A DNA stretch of 64,000 nt from Paulinella micropora (GCA_009731375.1 BJOX01000018.1:164543-228542), one strand, 5' to 3'; positions 1 to 10,475 are shown, counted from the stretch's first letter. Numbers and translations are program-made. Notes: a model not told the origin generated them from the letters alone.

Positions 1-3000
1 ATCGAAACAAGACAAGAACGCTTGCCACCGCGCCAGCCGTCCCGTCTGTTCATGATTCATCAACCATAACAGGTTATGATGATCAGTTCTGACAGTAAAT
101 TGAGGTCCTCCCCACAAATACTCTCTGAGCCTCTTGAGGGCCCATACTACCGCCAACGCCTCTCTTTGCATTGTGCAATAGTTTCTCTCCGCCGTACACA
201 ACTTTCTACTAATAAACATGATTGGGCGTAATTTCTTCTCCTCATCCTCTTGTTGTAATACAGCCCCAATCGCAAACTTAGATGTGTCTGTATCGACTAC
301 GAATTGTTTCGTAAAGTCGGGCATCGTTAACACCAGTCCTCCGTCTTTCGGGTCTTTGTAAATGAGATCTTTGAGCGCATGAAACGCTTGCAAAGCCTCT
401 TCGTCCCACTTCTCAAAGTCTCCAAAATCTATCATTTTCTCCACTTTAGCCCGTGTTGCACCCCAATCGGGTATAAACTGGCTATAGTATTGCGCCATCG
501 CAAGGAATGAGTGCAATTCAGTGCGGTTCTTCGGTATCGGTCGATTCATAATCTCCTCCCTCTTCTCTTTGGATATCGAGACTCGATTATGGGAGATCTC
601 GTACCCTAAGTATGTCACACTCGTCTTGGCAAGTTGACACTTCTTTAGATTGCACTTCAGGCCAAAAGCTCCGATGCGCCTGAATATATCGGACAAATGA
701 TCGATATGCTCCTCCATTGTGTTAGAGTATACGATAATGTCATCGATATAGCAAAATGCATATTCTCCCGCCTTCTGTCCCCGCCTTCTCATAAAGCCAC
801 CGTCAGACAAATCATCGTACTGACTGCTCAACATCTTCTGCATCGCCTTCTGGAAAAGTCCTGGGGCTTGCTTGAGGCCCATCGGAAGCACTTTCCATTG
901 GTATATTTCCATACCCACCACAAACGCCGTCAGCCATCTGGACTTTTCCTCCAGTGGTATCTGCCAGAAGCCATTCTTAAGGTCAATGACCGAATAGAAT
1001 TTTGCATTCCGCAGTACTCTCCTTCCTTCTTCTAATGTCGGGAGAGGATTTCTCTCTTCCTCCAGCACCTTGTTAACACGAGCATAGTTAACTGTCAGGC
1101 GCCATTCTCCTCCTGGCTTCGGCACTATTCTCGGTTGTGAGACTATTGGAGATGTTGATCTCTCAATAAAGTCCTCATTGAGCAGCTGTCTTGCTAGCTC
1201 CTCCGCTATCTTCGCCTCATGTATACTCAAATTCGCCCTTCGTGGTGCCGGTGACGGCTCCGCACCCGGTATTTTGTAAATAACCGCAGTGAAATCTTCA
1301 GGCTTGACACCACCTGCATGTGGAGGGTCAAAAATTTCCTTGTTCGCCTCTAATTTGGCTTTTAAAAGCTCCTTCTCCTTCTCCGTGCCTACTCCTTCTT
1401 CCAATATTTTCCGCGCCGCCTCTTGAAAATCTTCATCAGACATCTGCTTATGTTGCTTGAGGGGTTCTCTGTCCTCCTCCAAGCCTAAGTCCTCTTCCGA
1501 GACATCATCTAGGCCCGTCTTTTCATACGTGACCGTGTCCGGCTCATCATCTTTACCGAGCTCCACCAGCATGTCAATGAGTCTCGCGTATTGCAAAGGA
1601 GCTTTACGGGTGTAAAAACCATCAAAGCATGTGAATGCTTGCGGTATCAATTTCAACTTGTCGAGGTCTCTGAGCTTCCGCTTGTATGCACTGCTCTGCT
1701 CACGAGTTCCCATACGACAAGCCACCACTAGCTGTTGCTTGCGAGAGGGTACCGGTATAGGATGATCAATAAGCCGGTCCCTTATTTCCTGCGCCCATAT
1801 CGCCTTCTCATTATATGGCAGGATAATAGTATACGGCTTATTATTTTCGAATAAAGTCCGTAAGCATTTCTTCACTTCAGACAGTGAACGCGGCCACGTG
1901 GGCTCGTCACCCCAGAAATCAGTAATAAAACTTTTAATAGTTTCTGGTGGAGTATCCGGGATTCGCCCCGTTCTCCTTGGTACAAACGCCTCCCTTTTTT
2001 CTTCTCCTACTTTCGCATGGAAACAGTATCCGTTAGTAATATGGACATCTGTTCCTACTCCTTCCGCGAATCTCGCCAACGACGGGCTTCTTTGTGCGAC
2101 ACATATAATCTCCTCCTTTCGCTTCTCGATTAAGTCATCAATAGACTTTTTGTCCCAATGGCATGTCGGAACTGTGACAGTGCACACTTGGGATTCCCAA
2201 TTGTCGGTCCAGGACAGTTCATCCGGTCTTACGACATGGGGGTGAACGTACACCTCAAGTGCCTCATGTGCGATGGCCATCTTTTTGTGATCCGTCGCTA
2301 GACTCAGCTCATAAGCCTCATAAGAGTCAGTAGCGTTGAAGGGATCAATATCGTTCTCTTCTCCTCTTTTTACTCCATATATCACTCGCCGTGCGGCGCA
2401 ATCAATCACAGCCCCCATCGTAGCCAATTGGTCATACGATAGTAATATTGACCCGTGGTAACCGGGGACGACATAGAGGTCCATACGGTATACTCGTGCG
2501 GATTTCAATTTAAAGGTCAGTGTGATGATTCCCGTGATATCCGTCCGGCTGCTCACTCCTTTGAGAGTGCCCGTTGACTTTTTCATATTTCCGTCCACCC
2601 AGTCCCGGTATCGATTAAAAAACTTCCTGCCGACAATATTAATATTCGCCATCGTATCATTACCAACTTTTAATATTGTCTTCAATGTTTCACAATAAAG
2701 TTCCGTATAACACAGAGCATCGGGCCTGTGTATATTGGCTGCGAGAACAAGAACTTTACGTTCCAAATTTTGGAGTCTTGTCTCTAAGTTTTTCAACTCC
2801 TCCTTCTTCTCCTCCTGCTTCACCTCATTAACATTTTTATTATTCTGCGGTACTGGTGCGTTTACTATTTGAGCGACATTGTCTTGTGGTACTTGAGTAC
2901 ACACATTGTCTTTTTGCTCGCCACCCGCCGCGACCGTAGACATTGAGTCTGTTCGTGGTTGTTTGCTTGGCCGAGGCGATACGTCTGCCATTGGCCTCCT

Positions 3001-3225
3001 CGCCTCCATCGCAAGTCTCGCCTTCCTATTTGCATCAGTTATCATTGGTAACCGTGCTGTATGAACGGGTATGAGACTACCTTGGGGCTGCAGTCTCTGT
3101 GTACCCACATCTTTGTTTTCACATAGAGGAAGCGTTGGCCCAGTCTGCACAACAGCATTAGAAAGCACTGTGACTTTAGGGTTAAACTTCACAGTCTTCT
3201 CCTTCCTCTCTTCTTCCCCCTCCAG
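1..3225 (-). CDS. pol: Pol polyprotein, partial: protease-like, reverse transcriptase, start of RNase H (copy 1)
   Basis: I checked the frame triplet by triplet from 3225 down to 1 and found no stop (1075 codons). It is the same frame as gag, so pol follows gag after a single UGA. Order: a ~170-residue variable spacer; a retropepsin-like domain whose active-site position reads NDTMANINI near 2665-2640; a long linker also present in copy 2; a reverse transcriptase with the CYIDDIIVY catalytic box near 760-735; the start of RNase H, with the peptide MNHEQTGRLARW at the left edge. Integrase is expected beyond position 1. There is no separate start codon, so expression should depend on reading through the gag stop. 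Function: polyprotein that copies and integrates the element. Confidence 0.93.
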   Translation of the reverse strand, partial: MEGEEERKEKTVKFNPKVTVLSNAVVQTGPTLPLCENKDVGTQRLQPQGSLIPVHTARLPMITDANRKARLAMEARRPMADVSPRPSKQPRTDSMSTVAAGGEQKDNVCTQVPQDNVAQIVNAPVPQNNKNVNEVKQEEKKEELKNLETRLQNLERKVLVLAANIHRPDALCYTELYCETLKTILKVGNDTMANINIVGRKFFNRYRDWVDGNMKKSTGTLKGVSSRTDITGIITLTFKLKSARVYRMDLYVVPGYHGSILLSYDQLATMGAVIDCAARRVIYGVKRGEENDIDPFNATDSYEAYELSLATDHKKMAIAHEALEVYVHPHVVRPDELSWTDNWESQVCTVTVPTCHWDKKSIDDLIEKRKEEIICVAQRSPSLARFAEGVGTDVHITNGYCFHAKVGEEKREAFVPRRTGRIPDTPPETIKSFITDFWGDEPTWPRSLSEVKKCLRTLFENNKPYTIILPYNEKAIWAQEIRDRLIDHPIPVPSRKQQLVVACRMGTREQSSAYKRKLRDLDKLKLIPQAFTCFDGFYTRKAPLQYARLIDMLVELGKDDEPDTVTYEKTGLDDVSEEDLGLEEDREPLKQHKQMSDEDFQEAARKILEEGVGTEKEKELLKAKLEANKEIFDPPHAGGVKPEDFTAVIYKIPGAEPSPAPRRANLSIHEAKIAEELARQLLNEDFIERSTSPIVSQPRIVPKPGGEWRLTVNYARVNKVLEEERNPLPTLEEGRRVLRNAKFYSVIDLKNGFWQIPLEEKSRWLTAFVVGMEIYQWKVLPMGLKQAPGLFQKAMQKMLSSQYDDLSDGGFMRRRGQKAGEYAFCYIDDIIVYSNTMEEHIDHLSDIFRRIGAFGLKCNLKKCQLAKTSVTYLGYEISHNRVSISKEKREEIMNRPIPKNRTELHSFLAMAQYYSQFIPDWGATRAKVEKMIDFGDFEKWDEEALQAFHALKDLIYKDPKDGGLVLTMPDFTKQFVVDTDTSKFAIGAVLQQEDEEKKLRPIMFISRKLCTAERNYCTMQREALAVVWALKRLREYLWGGPQFTVRTDHHNLLWLMNHEQTGRLARWQAFLSCFD

Positions 3226-3234
3226 TCATTCCAC
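3222..3234 (-). promoter_or_regulatory. Leaky gag UGA stop before in-frame pol
   Basis: The minus strand reads GTG GAA TGA CTG GAG. The UGA is followed by C, then 1075 codons are open in the same frame. Copy 2 has CAA TGA CTA GAG at the equivalent place. UGA followed by CUA is a known high-readthrough context in eukaryotes. Inferred role: programmed readthrough that makes a minority of Gag-Pol. Confidence 0.75.
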
Positions 3235-5925
3235 CACCTCGAAACGATTACCTTGAGTAGTGTCCGGGTAGGATGACGTATCGGTCTCCGAGGCAGTGTT
3301 GTAGGCCTGAGCTCGACCGAAATTCGGGTTGGAGCTTGCCCACGAGCCTCCTCCTCCTCTGGGTGGGGGGGCTGGAGCTCGAACAGCTCTCCCTCCATAA
3401 GGGGTATATCCCCGACCTCCTCCTCTTCCTCTCTGAGGGGTTCCCTGCCACCTCGAGGCTCCTCTCCATGTTCCTCGTCCTCGTCCTCCTCCTCCTCCTC
3501 CTCCTCCTCCTCCTCCTGCTCCTCCTCCTCCTTCTCGTCCTCTTTGAGAGGCCTTTAAGTTCTTTTGTCTCTCCCTTTCCTCCTTCTTCTCCTTCATCCT
3601 CTTCATGTAGGTAATGATTGCCTCTCGTAACTCCTCATCATCACACATATTGGCATACCAACCTTCGTTCACAGCGGCAATCTGAAGCATATTGAAAAGG
3701 CCCGGTTCCTTGCCTTCCGTCCTGCTCAGAAAATTTGCCCTTGCTGTTGGGTTCTGCCTATCATGATTGAAAGAGCAGTCTCTGTTCTCCATCTGTGCCT
3801 TACACTGCAAGCCCGCGAACCACCTCCAACATGCGGTCTTCAGGTCTGGCTCTCTCTGTCTCTTCCAACCGGCAACTCTGTTTGTGTACGTGGCTTGTGC
3901 GCCAACAGGTACACCGCCTGCCTGTGCCGTATGTGCCTCCGTGAGCGAGTCCATGTTTGAGCATGCACTCATCACTTCTTGAAACAGTGCTGACGGAGCA
4001 ACGCTTTGAACCGTATTTTCGAACACGTGTGTCTCGAGGAAGTTCTTGGACTTCACTGAGCTAAACGTCGAGCATTGTTGTATGAGCTGAGTAAGCTTAC
4101 TCGGGTTAACTGTGTGTAACGCCGAAAAGAAATAGAGGATGATCGACTTGCGGCCATAGAATAGCCCATAGGAGGAAACTACCTCCGTAAGGGTCGCCGC
4201 CAAGCCAACAGCACTCCTCAAACTCATCGCCACTGTCTCAAAGATTTCAAATCCTATGAGAGTACCAGTGCAGAGATGCTGGTATCCATGAGATTGAAAA
4301 TATGAAATGAGTGTGGCCACCGCCAGTTCACACTGAGCGTCTAGGCCTGTTGCATTGTTTCTCTTAATCTCCTCCTTCTTTCTCAAAAACTTGTACTGTG
4401 TCAGATCAAATCCCTCCGAGACTAGAGATTGGTCAAAAACAGTAACAAGGGCCTCGTATTCCTGCGTTTCGTCGCAAGGAAAAGCCTTCATGCAGGCATT
4501 GATCTCTTTGAGCTTGCTCAAAAGCGAAGCATCAGAGTCTTTGTCTGAGCTCGTCTTGGCATATAGCATGAGACTTGCCACTCCTCCTTTCTTCCCCTTG
4601 AAGGCATTTATGATGTTCTGTCTGTACTTCTTCTCAGTGTTTGTGACCACCACCGTAGTTGAACCCGAGGGTGCAGGGGCTGGTGGGGCAGGAGCTGGTG
4701 GGGTCAAATATGTAGGAGGGTGTGTCTTTGCACCACTCACTTTTGCTTTCATTCTTTCCAGTCTCATCGTCTTCTCGAACTCCTCATTCTCTTTCGCCTT
4801 CTTCTTCTCAGATATCACCAGCTTTTGAGCATGAGTGATAAAGGCCACCAATTCAGAAGCAGATCTGAGAAAATTATATTTCTCCACATATTGGTCAACA
4901 CCTGCTTTGTTGGCGACCGGTGGTGCGTTACTAAGTGATTTAAGGACAGAGTGATCCTTGGTAGGAATCCATCTCTTCCATGCCTCCTTGTGCAGTAACG
5001 CACCCATCAACAGTCTGATCTTGGTCAGAACTCTGTCGGTCTTCTCTAACTCATCAATCACAGGATGAGTTTCTCCTGCTGCCTTAATGCTTTTTTCCAT
5101 CTCTGCCTTCCCCTCCTCCAAGGCCTTTATTTCCATTGTAAAAAAATGAAATATGCCACTCGAGTTTTTCGAACCCAGATTGGTCTTCATTTTTGTTACA
5201 TCGACTGCCTCCTGACCAGTCGCGAGGAATCTGGCCGTTGCTCTTGGGTTTGTGTACTGGAGGTAACCCTCACATCGTGGGCCGTATGTACGTTCCCAAA
5301 TCAGGGTTTGAGTGTACACCCCAAAGATAGCATCGAGTAATTCAAGGTGGGTGTGTGTGTCCCCAAACTTGATATGCTGTATCTTCTTTCTCTCTTCTGG
5401 ATCAGAGACCAGTTTGCCGAGGAGCTGTGCTGTGTTTGATAATAGGATATAGACATCCTTTTTAGCACGACTTTTCTCTCTTCTTTGATCCTGAGGGATC
5501 CACACATAGGTGTCCTTCTCTACCCCCATCTTGTTATCAAACTCTTCTTTAGTGAGGTCATAGTGGTCTTGCACCCACTGTTGTTCCTCCACTGTGATCT
5601 CCTCTCCATCACTATGAATCAAGTCGATCATTTTTCGTCCTCCTCCTCCCGTGTAGGCAGGTGGTAAGGGATTACCATATGCTCCTCCTCCTCCCGTCTC
5701 TTCTTGTTCAAATCCTCCTTCATCTTCGTCTCCTCCATATCTTCCTTCATCATCCCAGCCCTCTTCTACTCCTCCTCCTACTCCTTCATCTCCTCCTCCT
5801 CCTTCATTCAATCCTCCTCCTCCTCCTTCATTCAATCCTCTTCCTCCTCCTCCTCCTGCTTCTTCTTCTTCTCTTCTTTGATCTGCCTCCGAGAATTCAC
5901 TCACTTCGGCGGTCTCTGTCGACAT
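3226..5925 (-). CDS. gag: Gag-like polyprotein with CCCH zinc finger and RGG tail (copy 1)
   Basis: 899 residues from ATG at 5925-5923 to UGA at 3228-3226. The N-terminal ~100 residues are acidic and glycine-rich; the central ~550 residues are helical and match the Gag of copy 2, including a shared segment YQHLCTGTLIGFEIF. A single CCCH-type finger lies at C699, C708, C717, H721 (C-x8-C-x8-C-x3-H). A long Gly/Arg RGG region follows near residues 780-870. Most Ty3/gypsy Gags carry a CCHC knuckle (C-x2-C-x4-H-x4-C), which I do not see. Inferred role: particle protein that packages element RNA. It is called Gag from its position between leader and pol and from conservation between copies; I do not recognise a standard capsid motif by eye. 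Confidence 0.88.
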   Translation of the reverse strand: MSTETAEVSEFSEADQRREEEEAGGGGGRGLNEGGGGGLNEGGGGDEGVGGGVEEGWDDEGRYGGDEDEGGFEQEETGGGGAYGNPLPPAYTGGGGRKMIDLIHSDGEEITVEEQQWVQDHYDLTKEEFDNKMGVEKDTYVWIPQDQRREKSRAKKDVYILLSNTAQLLGKLVSDPEERKKIQHIKFGDTHTHLELLDAIFGVYTQTLIWERTYGPRCEGYLQYTNPRATARFLATGQEAVDVTKMKTNLGSKNSSGIFHFFTMEIKALEEGKAEMEKSIKAAGETHPVIDELEKTDRVLTKIRLLMGALLHKEAWKRWIPTKDHSVLKSLSNAPPVANKAGVDQYVEKYNFLRSASELVAFITHAQKLVISEKKKAKENEEFEKTMRLERMKAKVSGAKTHPPTYLTPPAPAPPAPAPSGSTTVVVTNTEKKYRQNIINAFKGKKGGVASLMLYAKTSSDKDSDASLLSKLKEINACMKAFPCDETQEYEALVTVFDQSLVSEGFDLTQYKFLRKKEEIKRNNATGLDAQCELAVATLISYFQSHGYQHLCTGTLIGFEIFETVAMSLRSAVGLAATLTEVVSSYGLFYGRKSIILYFFSALHTVNPSKLTQLIQQCSTFSSVKSKNFLETHVFENTVQSVAPSALFQEVMSACSNMDSLTEAHTAQAGGVPVGAQATYTNRVAGWKRQREPDLKTACWRWFAGLQCKAQMENRDCSFNHDRQNPTARANFLSRTEGKEPGLFNMLQIAAVNEGWYANMCDDEELREAIITYMKRMKEKKEERERQKNLKASQRGREGGGGAGGGGGGGGGGGRGRGTWRGASRWQGTPQRGRGGGRGYTPYGGRAVRAPAPPPRGGGGSWASSNPNFGRAQAYNTASETDTSSYPDTTQGNRFEVVE

Positions 5926-6694
5926 GATGTCGTAGTAGTGATCAACAGGAGGACAGTGTCAGCTCCTATGTTTGGTTTTTGTTCGTTTGTGTTCTGTTCC
6001 TCCTTCAGTCGATTGACTAGTGAAGAGAGAAACTAATAGAGAGGGTAGGATAAGATTCCCTGTCCTCTATGAAACACTGTTTGTATGTTTGTTTTTGTTT
6101 GAGAAAAATAGTCTTTGAGACTTTCTCAGATTTCTTGTTCTCCTTACTCAGATTACTTTCTCCTTCTTTTCTATATTGTATCTAGTATGATGCACTTGGA
6201 CCTACACACAGATAGTAATAGAGAAGCTAGAAAAGCTCTCCTTGAGAAGTCGACAGTCTGTCGGATATGTTCTCAGACCTACCTTTAGAAAACGATCAGA
6301 GATTTGCAAAAATACTCTGACGTATGTGTGAGATAATGCAGATAAATGCACAAACTAGAAGGGTAGAGTGTTGTGCTCCTGTCCCTATGCTTGTTTGTGT
6401 TTTGTGTGTGTTCCTTCACTCTTCTGTCCACCTCCTTCTTCTTGGTCTCTGTGTGAGAACAGCAAGAACGACAGAGAGTTTGTATCTGATGTCTCCTTGT
6501 GAGCACACAGATACTGATTGGGCTAGAGGGTACGAGACACCTGCTTGAGACTAATCAAATTATTTGTTTTGTGAAAGAGTTATGAGGGAGCTGTGTTGGA
6601 GTATTTGTTTTCGTCTGACGTCACCGTGTGACAGGTCAGTGAAAATTCACTGTTGCCTGTGTGGCAAAGCAGAAAGAAATCACCCTAGTGATGT
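5926..6694 (-). other. Untranslated leader of LTR element copy 1
   Basis: About 770 bp between the primer binding site and the gag ATG. I see no conserved long frame. By position it should hold the packaging signal; nothing in the sequence identifies it further. Confidence 0.6.
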
Positions 6695-6704
6695 GGACTC
6701 CAAA
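6693..6704 (-). promoter_or_regulatory. Primer binding site (copy 1)
   Basis: Directly inside the LTR, after two bases, the minus strand reads TGGAGTCCACATC. Copy 2 has TGGAGTCCATAGC at the same offset. The shared TGGAGTCCA would pair with a tRNA 3' end GACTCCA. The particular tRNA is not determined. Confidence 0.75.
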
Positions 6705-6940
6705 TGTAATGCCCCCAACGATAGCTCGTAAAAAGTCGGTAATACAACCAAACACAGTCCTCAAGAATGAGAATGATGTCTCGTTGTATTAGCTCAGTGA
6801 AGCCAAAAAGGAAAACTGCAACAGACCAGGAATAAAATAGCATCAGGTCCAATCCGGACAAATAATACTGAAAAACAAGCTGGTGCACCTGTCACCAGGA
6901 AAAGGTTTTTTTACCTGCTATCCGGGTGGTGATGCCTACA
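6705..6940 (-). repeat. 5' LTR of element copy 1
   Basis: 236 bp, on the minus strand starting TGTAGGCATCACC and ending GGCATTACA (TG...CA ends). It aligns with the 217-218 bp LTRs of copy 2, sharing for example ACGAGACATCATTCTC and GAGGACTGTGTTTGGTT, but is only moderately similar overall. The partner LTR is off the window. Confidence 0.9.
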
Positions 6941-6950
6941 TCAATGTACG

Positions 6951-7355
6951 TTAGAACTCTAGAGCTCAGAAACAAAACAATAGAGAAGGAAGGTAAAGAG
7001 CAAAGGACCGTGCACTATGGTAGAACAACAACGAGAGAGGGAGAATGCTCGAGGAAAATCTGTTGTTGTTAGATTTAATTATAGAAAATGAAACCAATGG
7101 CAAGTTGTTGTTTTTGTTGTTGTGGCTATCGGCCAAATGAATAAGCCACTTGTAGTTGTTGTTGTTGTTGCTGCTGTTGTTGTTGTTCTTGTTGTTGCTG
7201 CTGCTGTTGTTGTTGTTATTCAATTTAATTGATAATTCACTAAATCAATGGCAAGATGGTGTGTGGCTAACAGCCTTCGGTAATAACTGCCACTTGAAGA
7301 CAAGTATTAAATGTCAATCCCCAGTCGAATCCGGACGCCAGAGCTTGCTCACAGT

Positions 7356-7388
<33 letters not shown>

Positions 7389-7408
7389 CTGTTGTTGTTG
7401 TTGTTGTC

Positions 7409-7441
<33 letters not shown>

Positions 7442-7934
7442 GCTCAATCTAATTCTAGTAACTAAATCAATGGCAAGATGGTGCGTGGCTAAAGGCCTTT
7501 AACCACTTAAAGACAAATATTAATGTCTAATCATCCCCAGCCGACTGTTGTTGTTGTTGTTGTTGTTGTTGTTGCTGTTGTTGTTTGTGTTGCTGTTGTT
7601 GTTGTTGTTGTTGTTGTTAAATTTTATTAAAGTAATTAAACCACTAGTTGTTGTTGTTGTTGTATTTAATCAAACTAATTAAACCAATGCATGATGGTGC
7701 AGGCTAACGTTGTCGTTGCTGTTGTTGATGCTGCTGCTGCTGCTGTTGTTGTTGTTGTTGTTGTTGTTTTTGTTGTAAAATTTAATCAAAGTAATTAAAC
7801 CAATGACTGATGGTGCATGACTAATGGACTTCAAGTGCCACTTAATCATCCCAGCCGACTCGGGACGCCAGAGCATGCTCACTGTACTATAGGACTCTAG
7901 AGCTCAGAAACAAGACATAAAGAAAGAGGTTGTT

Positions 7935-7966
<32 letters not shown>

Positions 7967-8430
7967 AAATTTAATTACAGTAATTAAACCAATGGCATGA
8001 TGGTGCATGGATAACGGCCTTCAAACCCACTTAAAGACAAGTAATAGATGTCTAATCATCCCCGGCCGACTCGGAACGCCAGAGCATGCTCACTGTACTA
8101 TAGGACTCTAGAGCTCAAAGACAAGAAATAAAGAGAGAGGAAAAAGGAGCAGAAGAGCATGCACTATAGTAAAACAACAACATAAGAGGGAGAAGAGGAA
8201 AGACTATGAGGAGAGCAGACAAGCCTCGAGAGAAGGGCAAGTCAACCGAAATGGAGAGAAGGAATTCGAAGAGAGAGGGGAGGGGGAGGAGAAGCTCGCC
8301 ATGGCCAATGGGAAAACAGTCTGAGCAACAAGTTAGAAGCTCGCGTGTGAAACGAACAAGTCGAATGGAGCAGGCAAGCACCAGCAATTAGTCACAAGCG
8401 CTGGAGGCAGAGAGAGAGCTGTCTAGCAAC
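6951..8430 (-). repeat. Cluster of retroposon family D copies with (AAC)n tails
   Basis: A unit recurs many times: taattaaaccaatggcatga, tggctaacggcc, a stretch with cttaaagacaag, gacgccagagcatgctcac, then ggactctagagctc. Copies or fragments begin near 6951, 7221, 7446, 7665, 7780 and 7966. Each is joined to a (TTG)n tract at the same end, so on the minus strand the unit ends in (AAC)n. The longest copy continues as purine-rich DNA to about 8430. Variable lengths and a constant tail point to LINE-mobilised, SINE-like retroposons. I found only a weak tRNA-like A box in the related unit near 9680. Confidence 0.7.
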
Positions 8431-8440
8431 CTTCAAGTTG

Positions 8441-8472
<32 letters not shown>

Positions 8473-8862
8473 GGTGTTGCTGTTGCTGTTGTCGTTGTTG
8501 TTGTTGTTGTTGTTGTTCCATTTAATAATAATAATAAGATTTAAACAAGTGATTAAAATGTTGTTGTTGTAAATTTAATTACAGTAATTAAACCAGTGGC
8601 ATGATGGTGCGTGTGTTGTTGTTGTTGTTATTGTTATTGTTGTTGTTGTTGTTGTTGTTGTAAAATTAATGATGATAATACAACAGTTGCAGAGCAATCT
8701 AATTAATATTAAAAGCAATGTTGTTGTTGTTGTTGTGATATTTAATTAATATTCAATAACTAGTTGGAGTGTGGCTATCGACCAGATGTTGTTGTTGTTA
8801 TTGTTGTTGTTGAATTTAATTAATATTGAATAACTAGTTGGAGTGTGGCTATAGACCAAATT

Positions 8863-8897
<35 letters not shown>

Positions 8898-8983
8898 CAA
8901 TTTAATAATATTAACTAAATCAGTGGCAAGTTGGTGTGTGGCTTTCGGCACCCCCAGATATACGCCACTTCCAGATAATAATC

Positions 8984-9023
<40 letters not shown>

Positions 9024-9080
9024 AAAATTTAATGATAATAATACAACAGTTGCAGAGCAATCTAATTAATATAAAAACAA
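8431..9080. repeat. (TTG)n/(GTT)n microsatellites with fragments of family D
   Basis: Short (GTT)n tracts alternate with 60-100 bp pieces such as aatttaattaatattgaataac and agttggagtgtggctat, most at least twice (8740-8790, 8810-8860, 8895-8975). No gene seen. Confidence 0.7.
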
Positions 9081-9085
9081 TATGT

Positions 9086-9391
9086 AGAAGTTAACTCACA
9101 ATGAGCGTGAACTCCTGAAACCTCGGCTTGTTTGTGGCATCATCTCCTTAGGGCACACGCTCCTGGGGAGTGTTCTAGTGTTGTCCCGTATAGTTCAAAA
9201 GGGCTCGGCTACCTTTCGGCTTGAACTGGGCACAGACACCAACCACAGCGAGACAGTGGTTGGTGTGCAGCTTGGCCGGTGCTGAAAGTTCTTGTCGGGG
9301 GTAATATAGGAGGCAATGGCTTTTCAAGCTAAGCCACGCCCATAGATTAAACATATCTATCTATCTATCTATCTATCTATCTGTCTATCTA

Positions 9392-9422
<31 letters not shown>

Positions 9423-9431
9423 GTCTATCTA

Positions 9432-9466
<35 letters not shown>
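9086..9466 (+). mobile_element. Retroposon B, copy B1, with (TATC)n tail
   Basis: 9086-9354 is the reverse complement of the distal part of the units at 46179, 50930 and 51624, with near-identical stretches such as ggcttgaactgggcacagac. It ends cccatagattaaacat and passes straight into (ATCT)n to 9466. This copy is 5'-truncated compared with B3 and B4, as expected from target-primed reverse transcription. Confidence 0.85.
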
Positions 9467-9468
<2 letters not shown>

Positions 9469-9902
9469 GTTGTTGTTGTTGTTGTTGTTGTTGTAAAATT
9501 TCATGATAATAATACAACGGTTGCAGAGCAATCTAATTAATATTAATATTAATCAATATTAACTAAACCAGTGGCAAGTTGGTGTGTGGCTTTCGACTCG
9601 TATGTGTATACCCCCAGATATACGCCACTCCCGGAAAATAATCCAGTCATCTCGTGCCGAATCGAGACGCCAGAGCTTGCACACTGCACTATAAGATCCA
9701 GAGGCTCAAACACAAAAAAATATAGAAAGACGACGTGCACTATAGTGGTCAACAACAGGGGAGGGAGAGGAGGAAAAGAAGTGAGAGAGGCAGACAAGAA
9801 CGAGGAGAACTATCCTACCAAGAAGGAGAAGAGGAGGACAAAGAAGGGAGAGGAAGGAGGTAGAGAGTCGCCAAGACCGTGAGAGCAGTGTATGAGAAAA
9901 AA

Positions 9903-9962
<60 letters not shown>

Positions 9963-10080
9963 GCTGTTGTTGTTGTTGTTCGATTTAATAATAATGATAA
10001 TAAAATTTAAGCAAAGTAAGTAAAAGTTGTTGTTGTTGCTTTGTTTTTGTTATTGCTGTTGCTGTTGCTGTAAGCAAAGA
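9467..10080 (-). repeat. Family D copy with long (AAC)n tails and (TTG)n blocks
   Basis: 9497-9895 is the longest diverged copy of family D, with a (TTG)n tract at its minus-strand 3' end (9467-9496). A second (TTG)n block lies at 9905-9980. The right part (9720-9895) is purine-rich like 8140-8400. No coding potential supported. Confidence 0.65.
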
Positions 10081-10269
10081 CAGGTGGCGATGAAAGAAAA
10101 TTAAAAGAACATAGAGGATGCGAACAATAACAGAAAAGTGGAAAAGAACAGAACAAGATTGAACATAGATTGTCCGCGCAGAGAAAAGTGGAAGAAAGTG
10201 GGAAAAGTTTGCCCGTTTCACATGGGGTGGTTTTGTGAGGGGACCAAGATGACACATCCGGTACCAAAA
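10081..10269. other. Unassigned spacer
   Basis: Mixed sequence without a convincing open frame, splice sites or repeat match inside the window. Confidence 0.4.
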
Positions 10270-10475
10270 TGGCAGAAGGACATAACATAACATCTCATAA
10301 CATAACATAACATTAACATAACATTAACAAGTACTTTAACATAACATTGACATAACATAACATAACATAACATAACACATATCATAACACATGACATAAC
10401 ACATAACATAACGTAACATGACGTAACATGACATAACATACCATGACATAACTTAGCATAACATAACATAGGCCA
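10270..10475. repeat. (CATAA)n pentanucleotide satellite
   Basis: Imperfect tandem cataa/aacat units over about 205 bp with small length variants. Short overlapping frames here are repeat translations. Confidence 0.9.

Larger units (their letters stand above)
1..6940 (-). mobile_element. Ty3/gypsy-type LTR retrotransposon, copy 1 (5' part; rest beyond left edge)
   Basis: Read on the minus strand the order is LTR (6940-6705), primer binding site, ~770 bp leader, gag (5925-3226), in-frame UGA, then pol running off the window at position 1. LTR, PBS, gag and pol are each recognisably related to the complete element at 23600-33909 but clearly diverged, so this is a second subfamily and not a recent duplicate. 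The 3' LTR and the integrase part of pol lie outside the window. The reading frame is intact throughout the visible part. Confidence 0.93.

Noticed and set aside
3226-3228. UGA as a reassigned sense codon
   Set aside because: UGA also terminates the plus-strand gene at 21975-21977, and no other UGA interrupts a clear coding frame, so readthrough is simpler than a variant code.
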